Origin: Azospirillum endophyticum | GTDB lineage: Bacteria; Pseudomonadota; Alphaproteobacteria; Azospirillales; Azospirillaceae | Assembly: GCF_016595245.1 (NCBI RefSeq) | Contig: NZ_JAENHM010000046.1 | Location: forward strand, 1 to 53,653 | DNA length: 53,653 nt | Reading direction: 5' to 3' | Shown: positions 33,242 to 41,781 of the stretch, piece after piece | Layout of the letters: each line of letters opens with the position of its first letter | How positions within the stretch are numbered: the stretch's first letter is position 1 | The notes under the pieces: generated by a model | What the model was told of the DNA's origin: nothing | Databases searched by the model: none | The model's input: only the letters and a program-made list of their open reading frames with translations | Translations under genes and position numbers: made by a program

Positions 33242-33727
33242 ATGCACGAGTACAGCGAGCGGACGCGCCGCGCCGTCGACCAACCCAGCCACCGGCCCCT
33301 GCCGGCGGGCTGTTTCCGGGTGCAGCGGCCCATTCGCTTTTCCCACTGCGACCCGGCCGGCATCGTCTATTTCCCGGTCTATTTCGACATGTTCAACGGG
33401 GCGGTGGAGGACTGGTTCACCCAGGGTCTGGACATCGACTATGCGACGATGATCCTGCAGCGCCGCCTCGGCCTGCCGATCGTGCATGCCGAATGCGACT
33501 TCGTCATCCCCAGCCGCATGGGCGACACGCTGACGCTGGGCGTCCTGCTGGAACGGCTGGGCCGCAGTTCCCTCAAGCTGCGCATCAACGGCGAGCACGA
33601 GGGGCAGGTCCGGCTGTCGGGCAGCCTGACGGTGGTCACCACCTCGCTCGACGATTTCGCCGCCGTGCCGATCCCGGACGACATCCGCGCCGCCATGCAG
33701 CGCTACCAGGCGGGCTGCGAGGGGTAG
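33242..33727 (+). CDS. 4-hydroxybenzoyl-CoA thioesterase family protein
   Basis: Protein of 161 aa with a hotdog fold. The family signature IRFSHCDPAGIVYFPVYFDMFN near residue 33 contains the catalytic Asp, and AECDFVIPSRMGDTLTLGV follows. Members cleave aromatic or short acyl-CoA esters in the cytoplasm. The first 25 residues are an extension. No benzoate genes are adjacent, so the substrate is open. Confidence 0.88.
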   Translation: MHEYSERTRRAVDQPSHRPLPAGCFRVQRPIRFSHCDPAGIVYFPVYFDMFNGAVEDWFTQGLDIDYATMILQRRLGLPIVHAECDFVIPSRMGDTLTLGVLLERLGRSSLKLRINGEHEGQVRLSGSLTVVTTSLDDFAAVPIPDDIRAAMQRYQAGCEG

Positions 33728-33745
33728 AGGGGGCTGGGCCTATTT

Positions 33746-33862
33746 CCCCCCTCTCCCCCCGGGGAGAGGGCCGGGGTGAGGGGGATGCACTGCGTGGCTA
33801 TCCCGAGATCTTCGCTATGCTCCCCCCTCACCCTAACCCTCTCCCCGGGGGGGAGAGGGGAC
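33746..33862. repeat. Long palindromic intergenic repeat, copy 2
   Basis: CCCCCTCTCCCCCCGGGGAG followed by GGGGTGAGGGGGATGC on the left is mirrored by GCTCCCCCCTCACCC and CTCTCCCCGGGGGGGAGAGG on the right around a loop of about 30 nt. Same family as the elements at 28365 and 53545. Confidence 0.75.
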
Positions 33863-33894
33863 TCTGGGCGCCCCCGCCTTTGTGACGGATCTCC

Positions 33895-34320
33895 ATGGAC
33901 GAGCTCGACCGCCGGCTGATCGACCTGTTGACGGTGAACGCGCGCACCAGCACGGCGGCGCTGGGCCGGGCGCTGGGGCTATCGCGGTCGACCGTGCAGG
34001 ACCGCATCGCCCGGCTGGAGCGGCAGGGCGTGATTTCCGGCTATACGGTGAAGCTGGGCGATCCGGCGCCGCGGCGCGGGGTGTCGGCCCTGGTGATGAT
34101 CAGCGTGAACGCCAAGCTGGCCGACCGCGCCGTCCACGCCCTGCGCAAGATGCCGGAGGTGATCCGGCTGCACAGCATCAGCGGCCAGTACGACCTGTGC
34201 GCCACCGTCGGCACCGAGACCCATGACGCGATGGACACCGCACTCGACGCCATCGGCCGCCTGCCCGGGGTGGAGCGGACGATGTCGTCCATCGTGCTGT
34301 CGACGAAGATGGAACGGTAG
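33895..34320 (+). CDS. Lrp/AsnC-family regulator
   Basis: Protein of 141 aa. The N-terminal helix-turn-helix (MDELDRRLIDLLTVNARTSTAALGRALGLSRSTVQDRIARLERQGVISGYTV) joins an AsnC_trans/RAM ligand domain (VSALVMISVN...YDLCATV...GVERTMSSIVLSTKMER). Lrp-type proteins form octamers and sense amino acids. No target can be assigned; the gene ends at a strong hairpin facing pyk. Confidence 0.9.
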   Translation: MDELDRRLIDLLTVNARTSTAALGRALGLSRSTVQDRIARLERQGVISGYTVKLGDPAPRRGVSALVMISVNAKLADRAVHALRKMPEVIRLHSISGQYDLCATVGTETHDAMDTALDAIGRLPGVERTMSSIVLSTKMER

Positions 34321-34324
34321 GAGC

Positions 34325-34358
34325 CCTTCCTCCCGTCCAGCGGGGGACGGGAGGAAGG
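34325..34358. terminator. Terminator hairpin shared by the Lrp gene and pyk
   Basis: CCTTCCTCCCGTCC pairs perfectly with GGACGGGAGGAAGG (14 bp) around a 6-nt loop, exactly between two convergent stop codons. Confidence 0.7.
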
Positions 34359-34369
34359 ACTCCCTGCCC

Positions 34370-35794
34370 TCACGCCTTGCCGTCCATGTGGATGACGCGC
34401 AGGTTGTTGGTGGTGCCGGCCTGGGCGAAGGGGATGCCGGCGACGACCACCATGGTGCCGGTCTTGCCGGCCAACTCCTCCGCCCGCCCGATGGAGATGG
34501 CGCGGTCGACCATGTCCTCGTAGGTGCGGATGTCGTCGGACAGCACGCTGTGGGCGCCCCACAGCAGGCAGAGCCGGCGCGATACCGCGGTGTCCGGGGT
34601 GATCGCCAGGATCGGCACCTCCGGCCGCTTGCGGGCGATGCGCGCCGCGGTGGTGCCGCTGGAGGTGAAGGCGACGATGGCCGAGGAATGCAGGGTGTCG
34701 GCGAGATCGGCGGCGGCGGCGGCCACGGCGTGGGGCGGCGTGTGCTCCTCGCCCGGATGGGTCGCCTGGATCAGCGAGCGGTAGAGCTTGTGCTGCTCGG
34801 TGGAGCGGATGATGCGGTCCATCATCGTCACCGCTTCGACCGGATACTGGCCCGACGCCGATTCGGCCGACAGCATCACCGCGTCGGCGCCGTCATAGAT
34901 GGCGGTCGCCACGTCCGATGCCTCGGCCCGCGTCGGGGTCGGGGCGGAGACCATCGAATCGAGCATCTGGGTGGCGACGATCACCGGCTTCACCGCCAGG
35001 CGGCAGGCGCGCACCAGCTCCTTCTGGCGGCCGGGCACGTCCTCGTGCGGGATTTCGACGCCGAGGTCGCCGCGCGCCACCATCACCGCGTCGGACAGAC
35101 GGATGATGTCGTCGATCTTCTCCAGCGCCTGCGGCTTCTCGATCTTCGCCATGATGCCGGCGCGGTCGCCGATCAGGCCGCGGCCTTCCAGGATGTCGCC
35201 CGGCTTCTGCACGAAGGACATGGCGACCCAGTCGACGCCCAGCTCCAGCCCGAAGGCGAGATCGGTGCGGTCCTTGGCGGTCAGTGGCGACAGGTCGAGC
35301 ACGGTGCCCGGCAGGTTGACGCCCTTGCGGTTGGAGATGGTGCCGCCGACGACGACCTTCGCCTCGATCCAGTCGTCGCCCAACTCGGTCACCGCGACGC
35401 GGACGCGGCCGTCGTCGATCAGCAGATGGTGGCCCGGCATGATGGCGGCGAAGATTTCCGGGTGCGGCAGCGGAATGGAGCGCTTGTCGCCGTCGCTGCC
35501 CTGAAGCACGAAGCGGATCTGCTCGCCGGTGGCGACGGTGATCTTGCCGTCGCGGATGGTGCCGACACGGATCTTCGGGCCCTGGAGATCCTGAAGGATG
35601 CCGATGGGGCGGCCGACCTCGGCCTCCAGCTCGCGGATGGCGCGGTGGACCTTGGCGTGGTCGTCGTGGGTGCCATGGCTGAAGTTCAGCCGGAAGGTGT
35701 CGACGCCGGCCAGGAACAGGGTCTTCAGCATCTCGGGCGAGTTGCTGGCCGGTCCGACGGTGGCGACGATCTTGGCGCGGCGATGACGGCGCAT
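34370..35794 (-). CDS. pyk: Pyruvate kinase
   Basis: Protein of 474 aa, the family length. N-terminal RRAKIVATVGPASN, ADP-site region FRLNFSHGTHDDH, LQGPKIRVG, the catalytic signature IMAKIEKPQALEKIDDII (Lys general acid), MVARGDLGVEIP and PTRAEASDVATAIYDGADAVMLSAESASGQYPVEAV are all intact. It makes ATP and pyruvate from phosphoenolpyruvate. The frame is open 69 nt further up, but MRRHRRAKI at 35794 is the normal N-terminus. A core-metabolism gene on a replicon with a plasmid-type origin. Confidence 0.95.
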   Translation of the reverse strand: MRRHRRAKIVATVGPASNSPEMLKTLFLAGVDTFRLNFSHGTHDDHAKVHRAIRELEAEVGRPIGILQDLQGPKIRVGTIRDGKITVATGEQIRFVLQGSDGDKRSIPLPHPEIFAAIMPGHHLLIDDGRVRVAVTELGDDWIEAKVVVGGTISNRKGVNLPGTVLDLSPLTAKDRTDLAFGLELGVDWVAMSFVQKPGDILEGRGLIGDRAGIMAKIEKPQALEKIDDIIRLSDAVMVARGDLGVEIPHEDVPGRQKELVRACRLAVKPVIVATQMLDSMVSAPTPTRAEASDVATAIYDGADAVMLSAESASGQYPVEAVTMMDRIIRSTEQHKLYRSLIQATHPGEEHTPPHAVAAAAADLADTLHSSAIVAFTSSGTTAARIARKRPEVPILAITPDTAVSRRLCLLWGAHSVLSDDIRTYEDMVDRAISIGRAEELAGKTGTMVVVAGIPFAQAGTTNNLRVIHMDGKA

Positions 35795-35981
35795 GTGGTT
35801 CCGGCCGCGGGGGCCGTCCTCTGTTGGCTGGGCCGTCCGGTGGGCCGGCAGGGCGGCAACCACCTTGGGAGGACGGCGGGGTGACAGGTCAGCGACGGAA
35901 CGGCCGGGTCATACGCCCGTCCGCCTGCCCGAACAAGGTGTCGCCATCGCGCCCGGAAAGCAAGGCGATCCGCGGGGGAGT

Positions 35982-36917
35982 TTACGGGGATGCCGTTCCT
36001 CCCGGGGAATTTTCCGCAGCGCCGGGCGCCTGCGCCCTGGAGGCGACGAGCCGGTCGATGTTCTCCAGGAAGACCTGCAGGATGGGGGAGGGATTGTCCG
36101 CCCGGTAGCCGGCGGCGATCTCGATCACCGGCGCGTTGCCGGCGAGCGGCCGGCTGACCAGCGAGCGCGGCAGCAGCGGCTCGACATAGGCGGGCAGCAG
36201 GGTGACCCCGCCGGTGGACGCCACCAGCGAGATCCCGGTGGCGATGCCGTCCAGCGCGTGGACCGGCGCCACCACGACGCCGCGCTCCCGCAGATAGCGG
36301 TCGACGATGCCGCGCAGCACATGCGGGGTGTCGGTGTAGCCGATGAAGGAGGCCGGATCGATGTCGCGCACGTCGATGGCGGAGCGGGCGGCCAGGGGAT
36401 GGTCGCCCGGCAGGACGACCAGGATCGGCTCATGCGCGATGACCTTGTAGGAGACATCCGGCTGCGGTTCGAGCCGGCAGAAGCCGAGATCGATCTCGCC
36501 GCGCTGGATGGCCGCGCCGATGTCGGGCGAGAAGTCGCTCGATATCCGGAAGTCGATGTCCTTGAGATGGCCGCGCAGCACATGGGTGACGTGCGACAGC
36601 CATTCGACCTCCTGGCCGGTCAGGAAGCCGACCGCGAAGCTGGGCTTGGGCGGCCGGGCGGCGCGGCGGGCGGCGGCGACCGCATCGGCGGCCGACCGCA
36701 GGGCCAGCCGGGCATGGTCGAGGAAGGCGCGTCCGGCCGGCGTGAGGTCGACGCCGCGGGAACTGCGCAGCAGAAGCTGGGCGCCGACCTCCTGCTCCAG
36801 GTCGCGCAGCTGTCGGCTCAGCGAGGGTTGCGCCGTGTGCAGGCGCCGTTCGGCGGCCACCGTGAGGCTGCCCTCCTCGGCCACGGCGACGAAGTAGCGG
36901 AGGTGACGCAGTTCCAT
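35982..36917 (-). CDS. LysR-family regulator (BenM/CatR-like)
   Basis: Protein of 311 aa. MELRHLRYFVAVAEEGSLTVAAERRLHTAQPSLSRQLRDLEQEVGAQLLLRSSRGVDLTPAG is the LysR DNA-binding domain, most like the HcaR/BenM branch. The start at 36917 gives the standard MELRHLRYF N-terminus; the longer frame adds 11 unlikely residues. Divergent from the SDR gene 200 nt away, which is its likely target. Confidence 0.9.
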   Translation of the reverse strand: MELRHLRYFVAVAEEGSLTVAAERRLHTAQPSLSRQLRDLEQEVGAQLLLRSSRGVDLTPAGRAFLDHARLALRSAADAVAAARRAARPPKPSFAVGFLTGQEVEWLSHVTHVLRGHLKDIDFRISSDFSPDIGAAIQRGEIDLGFCRLEPQPDVSYKVIAHEPILVVLPGDHPLAARSAIDVRDIDPASFIGYTDTPHVLRGIVDRYLRERGVVVAPVHALDGIATGISLVASTGGVTLLPAYVEPLLPRSLVSRPLAGNAPVIEIAAGYRADNPSPILQVFLENIDRLVASRAQAPGAAENSPGGTASP

Positions 36918-37117
36918 TCCGTGGGGGGCCTGCCTGATGCGGGCCCGCATGGGCCATGCCTGAAAGGTATGGATGATACATAAACGAAGTCGTTCCCGGA
37001 GGGCAAGCGGCTGGATATCAAAGGAGGGCGGCAGGGACCCCCTTGCCGCCAGGGCATGGCGGGGCGGTGACGGCCCCCCTTCCCGGCCTTCCGGGACCGG
37101 CAGCAGGAGACACGCAA

Positions 37118-37870
37118 ATGACCACCATCTCGATCGTGACCGGCGGCAGCCGCGGCCTTGGCCGCAACACCGCCCTCGCCATCGCCCGCCGCGGCGGCGA
37201 CGTGATCCTCACCTACCGCAGCAAGGCCGCGGAGGCCGATGCCGTCCTGGCGGAGATCCGGGCGCTCGGCCGGCGGGCGGCGGCCTTGCCGCTCGACACC
37301 GCAGACCTCTCCGGCCTTCCCGCCTTCGCCGCGCAGGTCCGCGCCACCCTGGAAAGCTGGGGCTGCGACCGCTTCGACCATCTGGTCAACAATGCCGGCC
37401 ATGGCGAGATGGCGGGCTTCGCCGAGACCACCGAGGCGCAGTTCGACCTGCTCTTCGCCGTGCATGTGAAGGGCGTCTTCTTCCTGACCCAGGCGCTGCT
37501 GCCGCTGCTGGCCGACGGCGGCCGGATCGTCAACTTCTCCTCCGGCTTGACCCGGGTGTCCTTCCCCGGCTTCTCGGCCTATGCGGCGGCCAAGGGCGCG
37601 GTCGAGATCCTGACCCTCTATCTGGCAAAGGAACTCGGCGCCCGCGGCATCACCGCCAACGCGGTCGCACCCGGGGCCATCGAGACCGACTTCCTCGGCG
37701 GGGCGGTGCGCGACACCCCGGCCTACAACGAGGCTTTCGCCGCGGTGACCGCGCTGGGCCGCGTCGGGGTGCCCGACGACATCGGCCCGGCGGTGGCGAG
37801 CCTGCTTGGTCCCGACAACCGCTGGGTCACCGCCCAGCGCATCGAGGTCTCGGGCGGCCAGAACATCTGA
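37118..37870 (+). CDS. Short-chain dehydrogenase/reductase
   Basis: Protein of 250 aa. The nucleotide motif TGGSRGLGRN at residue 8, NNAGH near 89, catalytic Ser in NFSSGL, Tyr and Lys in YAAAKGAVE, and the C-terminal VSGGQNI are standard for classical SDRs. Arg at TYRSKAAEADAV suggests NADPH. Substrate unknown. The ATG at 37118 follows CAGGAGACACG. Probably regulated by the divergent LysR. Confidence 0.9.
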   Translation: MTTISIVTGGSRGLGRNTALAIARRGGDVILTYRSKAAEADAVLAEIRALGRRAAALPLDTADLSGLPAFAAQVRATLESWGCDRFDHLVNNAGHGEMAGFAETTEAQFDLLFAVHVKGVFFLTQALLPLLADGGRIVNFSSGLTRVSFPGFSAYAAAKGAVEILTLYLAKELGARGITANAVAPGAIETDFLGGAVRDTPAYNEAFAAVTALGRVGVPDDIGPAVASLLGPDNRWVTAQRIEVSGGQNI

Positions 37871-38022
37871 TCCGGCCGAGCGGCCGAACCGGTCGCAGGC
37901 CGGCCTGGACGTGGGTCATGGTCGCGGTGCCGATCGGATAGAAGGTCATGTAGCCGCCGACGAGGCGGCTGCCCGCCTCCGGGTGGCGGCTGACGATGAT
38001 GCTCTGGTCGGTTGGCGTACAA

Positions 38023-38586
38023 TCAGTTTTTGAGCCCGTCCAATAGCTCCGCAAGGGCCTTGTCGTAATCATCCTGCGAACCGGAGGCTTCGGAATTGCA
38101 TCGACCGCCGATCGCGGTTGCGATTGCGGCGCCATGGGTGAAATCGACGAGGATGTTCACCCAAAGCCGGGTTTTCTGCGGCGACAAGCCAGCTTCGACC
38201 AAAAGCTGCGCAATCTCTTCGGTTATCCGCTGCGCCTGTTCTGGAAAGACCGTGGGGCGGCTGAAGATGAGCAGAGTGAGGCCGGGATGGTTCAGCACTT
38301 GGCCATGATATGCCCGCAAGAGGGTGTCGATCCGGCTCCGGGGGTCGCCTGCTGGCGGTGCCGAGACGCCGCAGTAGACCCGTTCCGACATGGCGCCGAT
38401 CAAACCGTCGCGATCACCGAAATGGTGATATATCGTCATGGGATTGATCTGGAGCCGTCCGGCCAAGGTACGCATGGTGAAGGCGTCGACCCCATGGGTA
38501 TCAACCAGATCCAGGGCGGCTGACAGGATGCCATCACGCGAGACGGTTGCCTTGTTGTGGGGCGGACGTCCCCTTGGGCGCGTCAC
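38023..38586 (-). CDS. TetR-family repressor
   Basis: Protein of 187 aa. The N-terminal RDGILSAALDLVDTHGVDAFTMRTLAGRLQINPMTIYHHFGDRDGLIGAMSE is a TetR helix-turn-helix, and the C-terminal part resembles TetR_C ligand domains. It overlaps the reductase gene by 4 nt (ATGA) and comes second in the operon. A perfect 33-bp palindrome covers the promoter and is its likely operator. The pair is visibly less GC-rich than its surroundings, suggesting later acquisition. Confidence 0.9.
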   Translation of the reverse strand: MTRPRGRPPHNKATVSRDGILSAALDLVDTHGVDAFTMRTLAGRLQINPMTIYHHFGDRDGLIGAMSERVYCGVSAPPAGDPRSRIDTLLRAYHGQVLNHPGLTLLIFSRPTVFPEQAQRITEEIAQLLVEAGLSPQKTRLWVNILVDFTHGAAIATAIGGRCNSEASGSQDDYDKALAELLDGLKN

Positions 38587-39119
38587 CGTGCGATCCGGTA
38601 GCGTGACTGGACGAGGCCGGAGGCGAAACTTCGGGTCTCCTCATGGATGAGTGCAATATCTGCAGGGATCGCGCCAAACAGGCTGCGTCCCTCTCCAAGC
38701 AGCACTGGGATGCGGGTGATTACCATGTCGGCAATCAATCCTTCGCGCAAGAATGATTGGATGATTAAACCGCCGTCTACATAGACCCGGTGATTTCCTG
38801 CGGCCTCAAGCATTTTCATCGCCTGCTGCGGCGATTTGTTGGAGAAGAGCATCTTTCCCACAAAGTCCTCTGGAACCTGCTGGTCCTTGAGGGAGTCCGA
38901 CATGACCACAACCGGGCGCGTGTAGGGCCAAGGCCTTGCATTCCGAATGCTTTCAAAGGTGCCGCGTCCCATGAGGATGACATCGATATTACTGATGAAG
39001 GCGTCATAGCCATGATCCTCGGAAGGGTCGTCCCTTTCCAGGAGCCAACCGATATCCCCGTTATTGCGTGCGATGAATCCATCAAGACTGGTCGCGATGA
39101 AGACATGACCGCTGATCAT
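38583..39119 (-). CDS. RibD C-terminal/dihydrofolate-reductase-like protein
   Basis: Protein of 178 aa. GHVFIATSLDGFIARNNGDIGWL, ILMGRGTFESI, VVVMSDSL and NHRVYVDGGLIIQSFLREGLIADMVITRIPVLLGEGRSLFG make up the DHFR-like RibD_C domain found in many small stand-alone reductases. The substrate is unknown. The start at 39119 (MISGHVF) is chosen; the ATG at 39131 would lie inside the operator palindrome. First gene of the operon with TetR. Confidence 0.88.
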   Translation of the reverse strand: MISGHVFIATSLDGFIARNNGDIGWLLERDDPSEDHGYDAFISNIDVILMGRGTFESIRNARPWPYTRPVVVMSDSLKDQQVPEDFVGKMLFSNKSPQQAMKMLEAAGNHRVYVDGGLIIQSFLREGLIADMVITRIPVLLGEGRSLFGAIPADIALIHEETRSFASGLVQSRYRIAR

Positions 39120-39125
39120 TCTCGG

Positions 39126-39158
39126 CCCCATTATTTATACACCGTATAAATAATGGGG
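39126..39158. promoter_or_regulatory. Perfect palindromic operator for the TetR/reductase operon
   Basis: CCCCATTATTTATAC (39126-39140) and GTATAAATAATGGGG (39144-39158) are exact mirror arms of 15 bp with 3 nt between. It is AT-rich in a GC-rich genome and touches the start region of the reductase gene; the embedded TATAAAT/ATTTATA words can act as a -10. Confidence 0.8.
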
Positions 39159-39264
39159 GTGGGCATCGCTTGCGTCAAGCCTGCATCGCGCCAGAGCGGA
39201 CGGTGAGGGGCAGCTTGGGAACGGGGAATGGAGCCTCACCTGGACCGGCCGCCACCCCCCGGCC

Positions 39265-39654
39265 TCAGCATGGCCGGCACCTCAGCAGGGCGTCGATCAC
39301 GGCGGTGTCGCTGTATGGCTTCGCGATCACCGGGCGGTCGCGGTACGCATGGGGCAAGCCGTCCTCGCCATGGCCGGTGGTGAAGATGAAGGGGATGCCG
39401 GCGGCGGCCAGACAGTCGGCCACCGGATCGATCCGCTCGCCGCGCAGGTTGACGTCGAGCAGCGCCATGTCGAAGCGGCTTTCCGAGATCGTCGCCAGGG
39501 CGCTGACGAGGGAGCCGACGGGTCCGAGGCAGGTGACGCCCCGGTCGATCAGAAGATCCTCCAGGCTCATCGCGATCAAGGGTTCATCCTCGACAATCAG
39601 GACGGTGAGACCGGTAAGGGGCATGTCGGTCAAAGCAATCTCGCTCAAATGCAT
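39265..39654 (-). CDS. Stand-alone response-regulator receiver
   Basis: Protein of 129 aa, a single CheY-like domain. Acidic pocket in VLIVEDEPLIAMSLEDLL, phospho-acceptor Asp in FDMALLDVNLRGE, conserved Thr in FIFTTGHGED and Lys in VIAKPYS. No output domain. The pattern is like receivers of the alphaproteobacterial general stress or FixJ-type phosphorelays. The start is at 39654; MPLTGLTV at 39624 is possible too. No kinase is nearby. Confidence 0.85.
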   Translation of the reverse strand: MHLSEIALTDMPLTGLTVLIVEDEPLIAMSLEDLLIDRGVTCLGPVGSLVSALATISESRFDMALLDVNLRGERIDPVADCLAAAGIPFIFTTGHGEDGLPHAYRDRPVIAKPYSDTAVIDALLRCRPC

Positions 39655-40007
39655 TCTTGATAAGGCCGGACGGGTCGCAAGGCAGTTTCCCGTTGATAAG
39701 CGTTCGCAAGAACGGACAGCGGGCGCTGCCAAGACGTTGGGCCAAGATTGACAGATGTCTCCACCGTCTTCCCCCGTCCCAACCGCTCTGAATACGTCGG
39801 TCCGGTGATTCCAGATCTGTCGGGCCGGCGATCAAATGGATGATTATGCTTTTGGCTGAGCCGGAGAGTGATCCGGCGTTTCTTGCCATCGCCGCATACC
39901 GCGCGAAACTGTCCGGTGCAGCCGGGTGGAGATCGATGACGTCTTGCGGTTCAGGTCGAACACAAGAATTCTGAGCGGCCGATTCCTGTCCCCACCGGGC
40001 GCCTGCC
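39655..40007. other. Gene-free stretch before the RES toxin gene
   Basis: 353 nt with mixed base composition and no convincing frame. It should include the receiver's promoter on its left edge. No repeats or hairpins stood out. Confidence 0.4.
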
Positions 40008-40685
40008 TTACAGAGCCTTCCGCCGCGCGACCACGGCCCCCTCGACGGGCGCGGTGATCTCGTAGTGATCGGCCTGTGTCACTTCCAGGATCAGGCGCGG
40101 CCGATAGGCGACGGCGTTGACGCCGCCTTGGTGACGCAGGCTGTCATAGACGATGCCGGCGGCCTGCCCTCCCCTCCGTACCTCCTCGCCGAAGGCCTGG
40201 GAGGCGCGGTAGTCGACCGCGGCGTAGAGGTCGGGCCGCGCGGCGCCCTGGCCACGGATGTCGAGGAAGCTGCCGTCGAGGCGGGCGGTGTAGAGGCGGT
40301 AGGTCAGCCGCATCTCGGGAAGCCGGCGGTAGACGGCCTCGCGGCGGAGGTGATGGGCGACCTCGGCGATGGCGGTCTTCAGCGCCCACGCCCCATACCA
40401 GGCGCCGAGCTCGCCGCTGTTGAAGCGCCCGCCGGCGGGGGCGGCGTGCAGGAAGGCGGCCATCACCACCGAGGCGTTCGCGACGCCGTAGACCCACTGG
40501 TCGCGGGGAAGCCGGGCGACGCGCTCCCGGACCAGCCGGTCGTTGGTCCAGCCCTCCAGCTCCATCACGGCCTCCAGATCCTCCGGCCGCGTCACGCCGT
40601 CGAAGGCCGGGATCGGCGGGAAGCGCGAGGGGATCAGGCGGTGCGTCGGCTGGTCCATGGCGATGCCGGTCGTCACGGGGCTCAC
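40008..40685 (-). CDS. RES-domain toxin (NAD phosphorylase family)
   Basis: Protein of 225 aa. The RES domain spans about residues 65-200 with the expected Arg in GGRFNS, Glu in TAIAEVAHHLRR and Ser in GIVYDSLRHQGG, which in MbcT/ParT-type toxins degrade or transfer NAD. It overlaps its antitoxin by 4 nt. Part of the accessory island; its 5' end (FPPIPAFDGVTRPEDLEAVMELEGW) is duplicated in a chimeric pseudogene at 47.5 kb. Confidence 0.88.
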   Translation of the reverse strand: MSPVTTGIAMDQPTHRLIPSRFPPIPAFDGVTRPEDLEAVMELEGWTNDRLVRERVARLPRDQWVYGVANASVVMAAFLHAAPAGGRFNSGELGAWYGAWALKTAIAEVAHHLRREAVYRRLPEMRLTYRLYTARLDGSFLDIRGQGAARPDLYAAVDYRASQAFGEEVRRGGQAAGIVYDSLRHQGGVNAVAYRPRLILEVTQADHYEITAPVEGAVVARRKAL

Positions 40686-41233
40686 AGGATCACGATGTCG
40701 TCGTCGCCATAGGGCGGGCTCGCCTCGTCTATCGGACCGGGCGGCCCGAAGACGCCCCCCCGCGCGGCGTCGAGATAGCGGCGGACCAGCATGGGACCGT
40801 CCATCGTGCCGTTGGTGACCAGAGCCATCGGCGGCTGGCCGCCGAAGGACGGCCCGTCATGCGGGCCGGTCAGCCACTCCAGGCCGGCCGGCTCCGAGCC
40901 GAACAGGACCATCAGCGCCTTGTGGATGCCCAGCACGGCGGAGATGCGCAGCAGGACGTCGGCCGGCAAGGTCAGATCCTGGCCGTCGCGCGCCTTGGCG
41001 ACCCAGCCGAAATAGGTCGAGCGGCCGGGCGAGCCCAGCGCCAGCAGGCGTTCGGCCTCCGTCCAGCCCCAGCGGTCGGCGATGGCCAGGAAGGTCCGCA
41101 GGCCCGGCGCACTCAGCTGCCGGCGCTTGGCCGGGGCGAAGCGGTCGGGCTGGAGGAGGGACGGTCCCGCGCCGATCGGTCCGGCGGCCGGACCGGTGAT
41201 GCGGCGGCTACGGGCGCGCAGGGGAGCGGGCAT
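40682..41233 (-). CDS. Xre/MbcA/ParS-type antitoxin
   Basis: Protein of 183 aa. An Arg-rich N-terminus precedes a helical Xre-like part (GLRTFLAIADRWGWTEAERLLALGSPGRSTYFGWVAKAR) and a DUF2384-type C-terminus (LLRISAVLGIHKALMVLFG...EWLTGPHDGPSFGGQPPMALVTNGTMDGPMLVRRYLDAARGG), which inserts into the active site of the RES toxin. The start is at 41233; a palindromic operator lies 35 nt upstream. Confidence 0.87.
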   Translation of the reverse strand: MPAPLRARSRRITGPAAGPIGAGPSLLQPDRFAPAKRRQLSAPGLRTFLAIADRWGWTEAERLLALGSPGRSTYFGWVAKARDGQDLTLPADVLLRISAVLGIHKALMVLFGSEPAGLEWLTGPHDGPSFGGQPPMALVTNGTMDGPMLVRRYLDAARGGVFGPPGPIDEASPPYGDDDIVIL

Positions 41234-41267
41234 GGCGGGGTCTCCTCTTGTCCATGGTCGGATCATG

Positions 41268-41285
41268 TAGTCCGGATATGGACAA
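41268..41285 (-). promoter_or_regulatory. Operator of the RES toxin-antitoxin operon
   Basis: TAGTCCGGATATGGACAA, with the GTCC/GGAC half-site recurring nearby (GTCCAT at 41251 and GTCCGG at 41292). The same sequence with a perfect dyad sits upstream of the chimeric pseudogene at 47851, which supports it as a conserved autoregulatory site. Confidence 0.6.
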
Positions 41286-41604
41286 CGTCAAGTCCGGCAT
41301 CGGGTCGGCGTGCGGACTCTTTTTAAGAGCCGGCTGTTCGCTCGCTTCGATTGGATCAAGGCGGCGCCGAGGGAGGGGCCGGGCGTCAAAGTGCGGCAGC
41401 GTCACGATGGCGGACTTCGGGCGTGACCTGAATGCAGTCCGTCATGAGGGAAGCGTGACGCTGGGGGCGCGAAATCCCAAGCGCCGCGATGTCCTCAGGC
41501 GGCGGTTTATGATTGATCATGTTGGGAAAGCAACATCCCTGCTGATAAGCTCTCGCCCCGGCCCAATCCATCCGAGGTGCTTCCAGTTGGCAAGCGCAAC
41601 CGCC
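41286..41604. other. Gap between the antitoxin and restriction operons
   Basis: About 320 nt with no supported gene. It holds the promoter of the restriction operon and probably the left boundary of the inserted island; no direct repeats or attachment site could be identified. Confidence 0.4.
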
Positions 41605-41781
41605 ATGACCACCGAACCATGGGTATCCGTCGAGCAGGTCACCCAACGTTTGAATGTACCCAAGGACACAATGTGCCACTGGTGGGGGCTCCAGGGCTTG
41701 AGCTGTCGGGAAAGGATGACGTGGCGCGCACTGGGTGTGCGCGATGAAGATAAGCGCTGGTTATCGGGAGGGGGGGCATGA
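41605..41781 (+). CDS. Small helix-turn-helix (excisionase-like) protein
   Basis: Protein of 58 aa. MTTEPWVSVEQVTQRLNVPKDTMCHWWGLQGLSCRERM matches the excisionase-type DNA-binding fold (PWVSVE.VA..LGV.KDTVY.W) often coded just before type I restriction genes. The C-terminal half departs from the usual RVGRLWKFK pattern, so it may be diverged or damaged. Its stop overlaps the hsdR start by 4 nt (ATGA), so it is coupled to hsdR. Possibly a regulator of the operon. Confidence 0.6.
   Translation: MTTEPWVSVEQVTQRLNVPKDTMCHWWGLQGLSCRERMTWRALGVRDEDKRWLSGGGA

Noticed and set aside
39584..39889. A minus-strand frame of about 100 codons upstream of the receiver gene
   Set aside because: It overlaps the receiver N-terminus in another frame and shows no recognisable motif; treated as non-coding.
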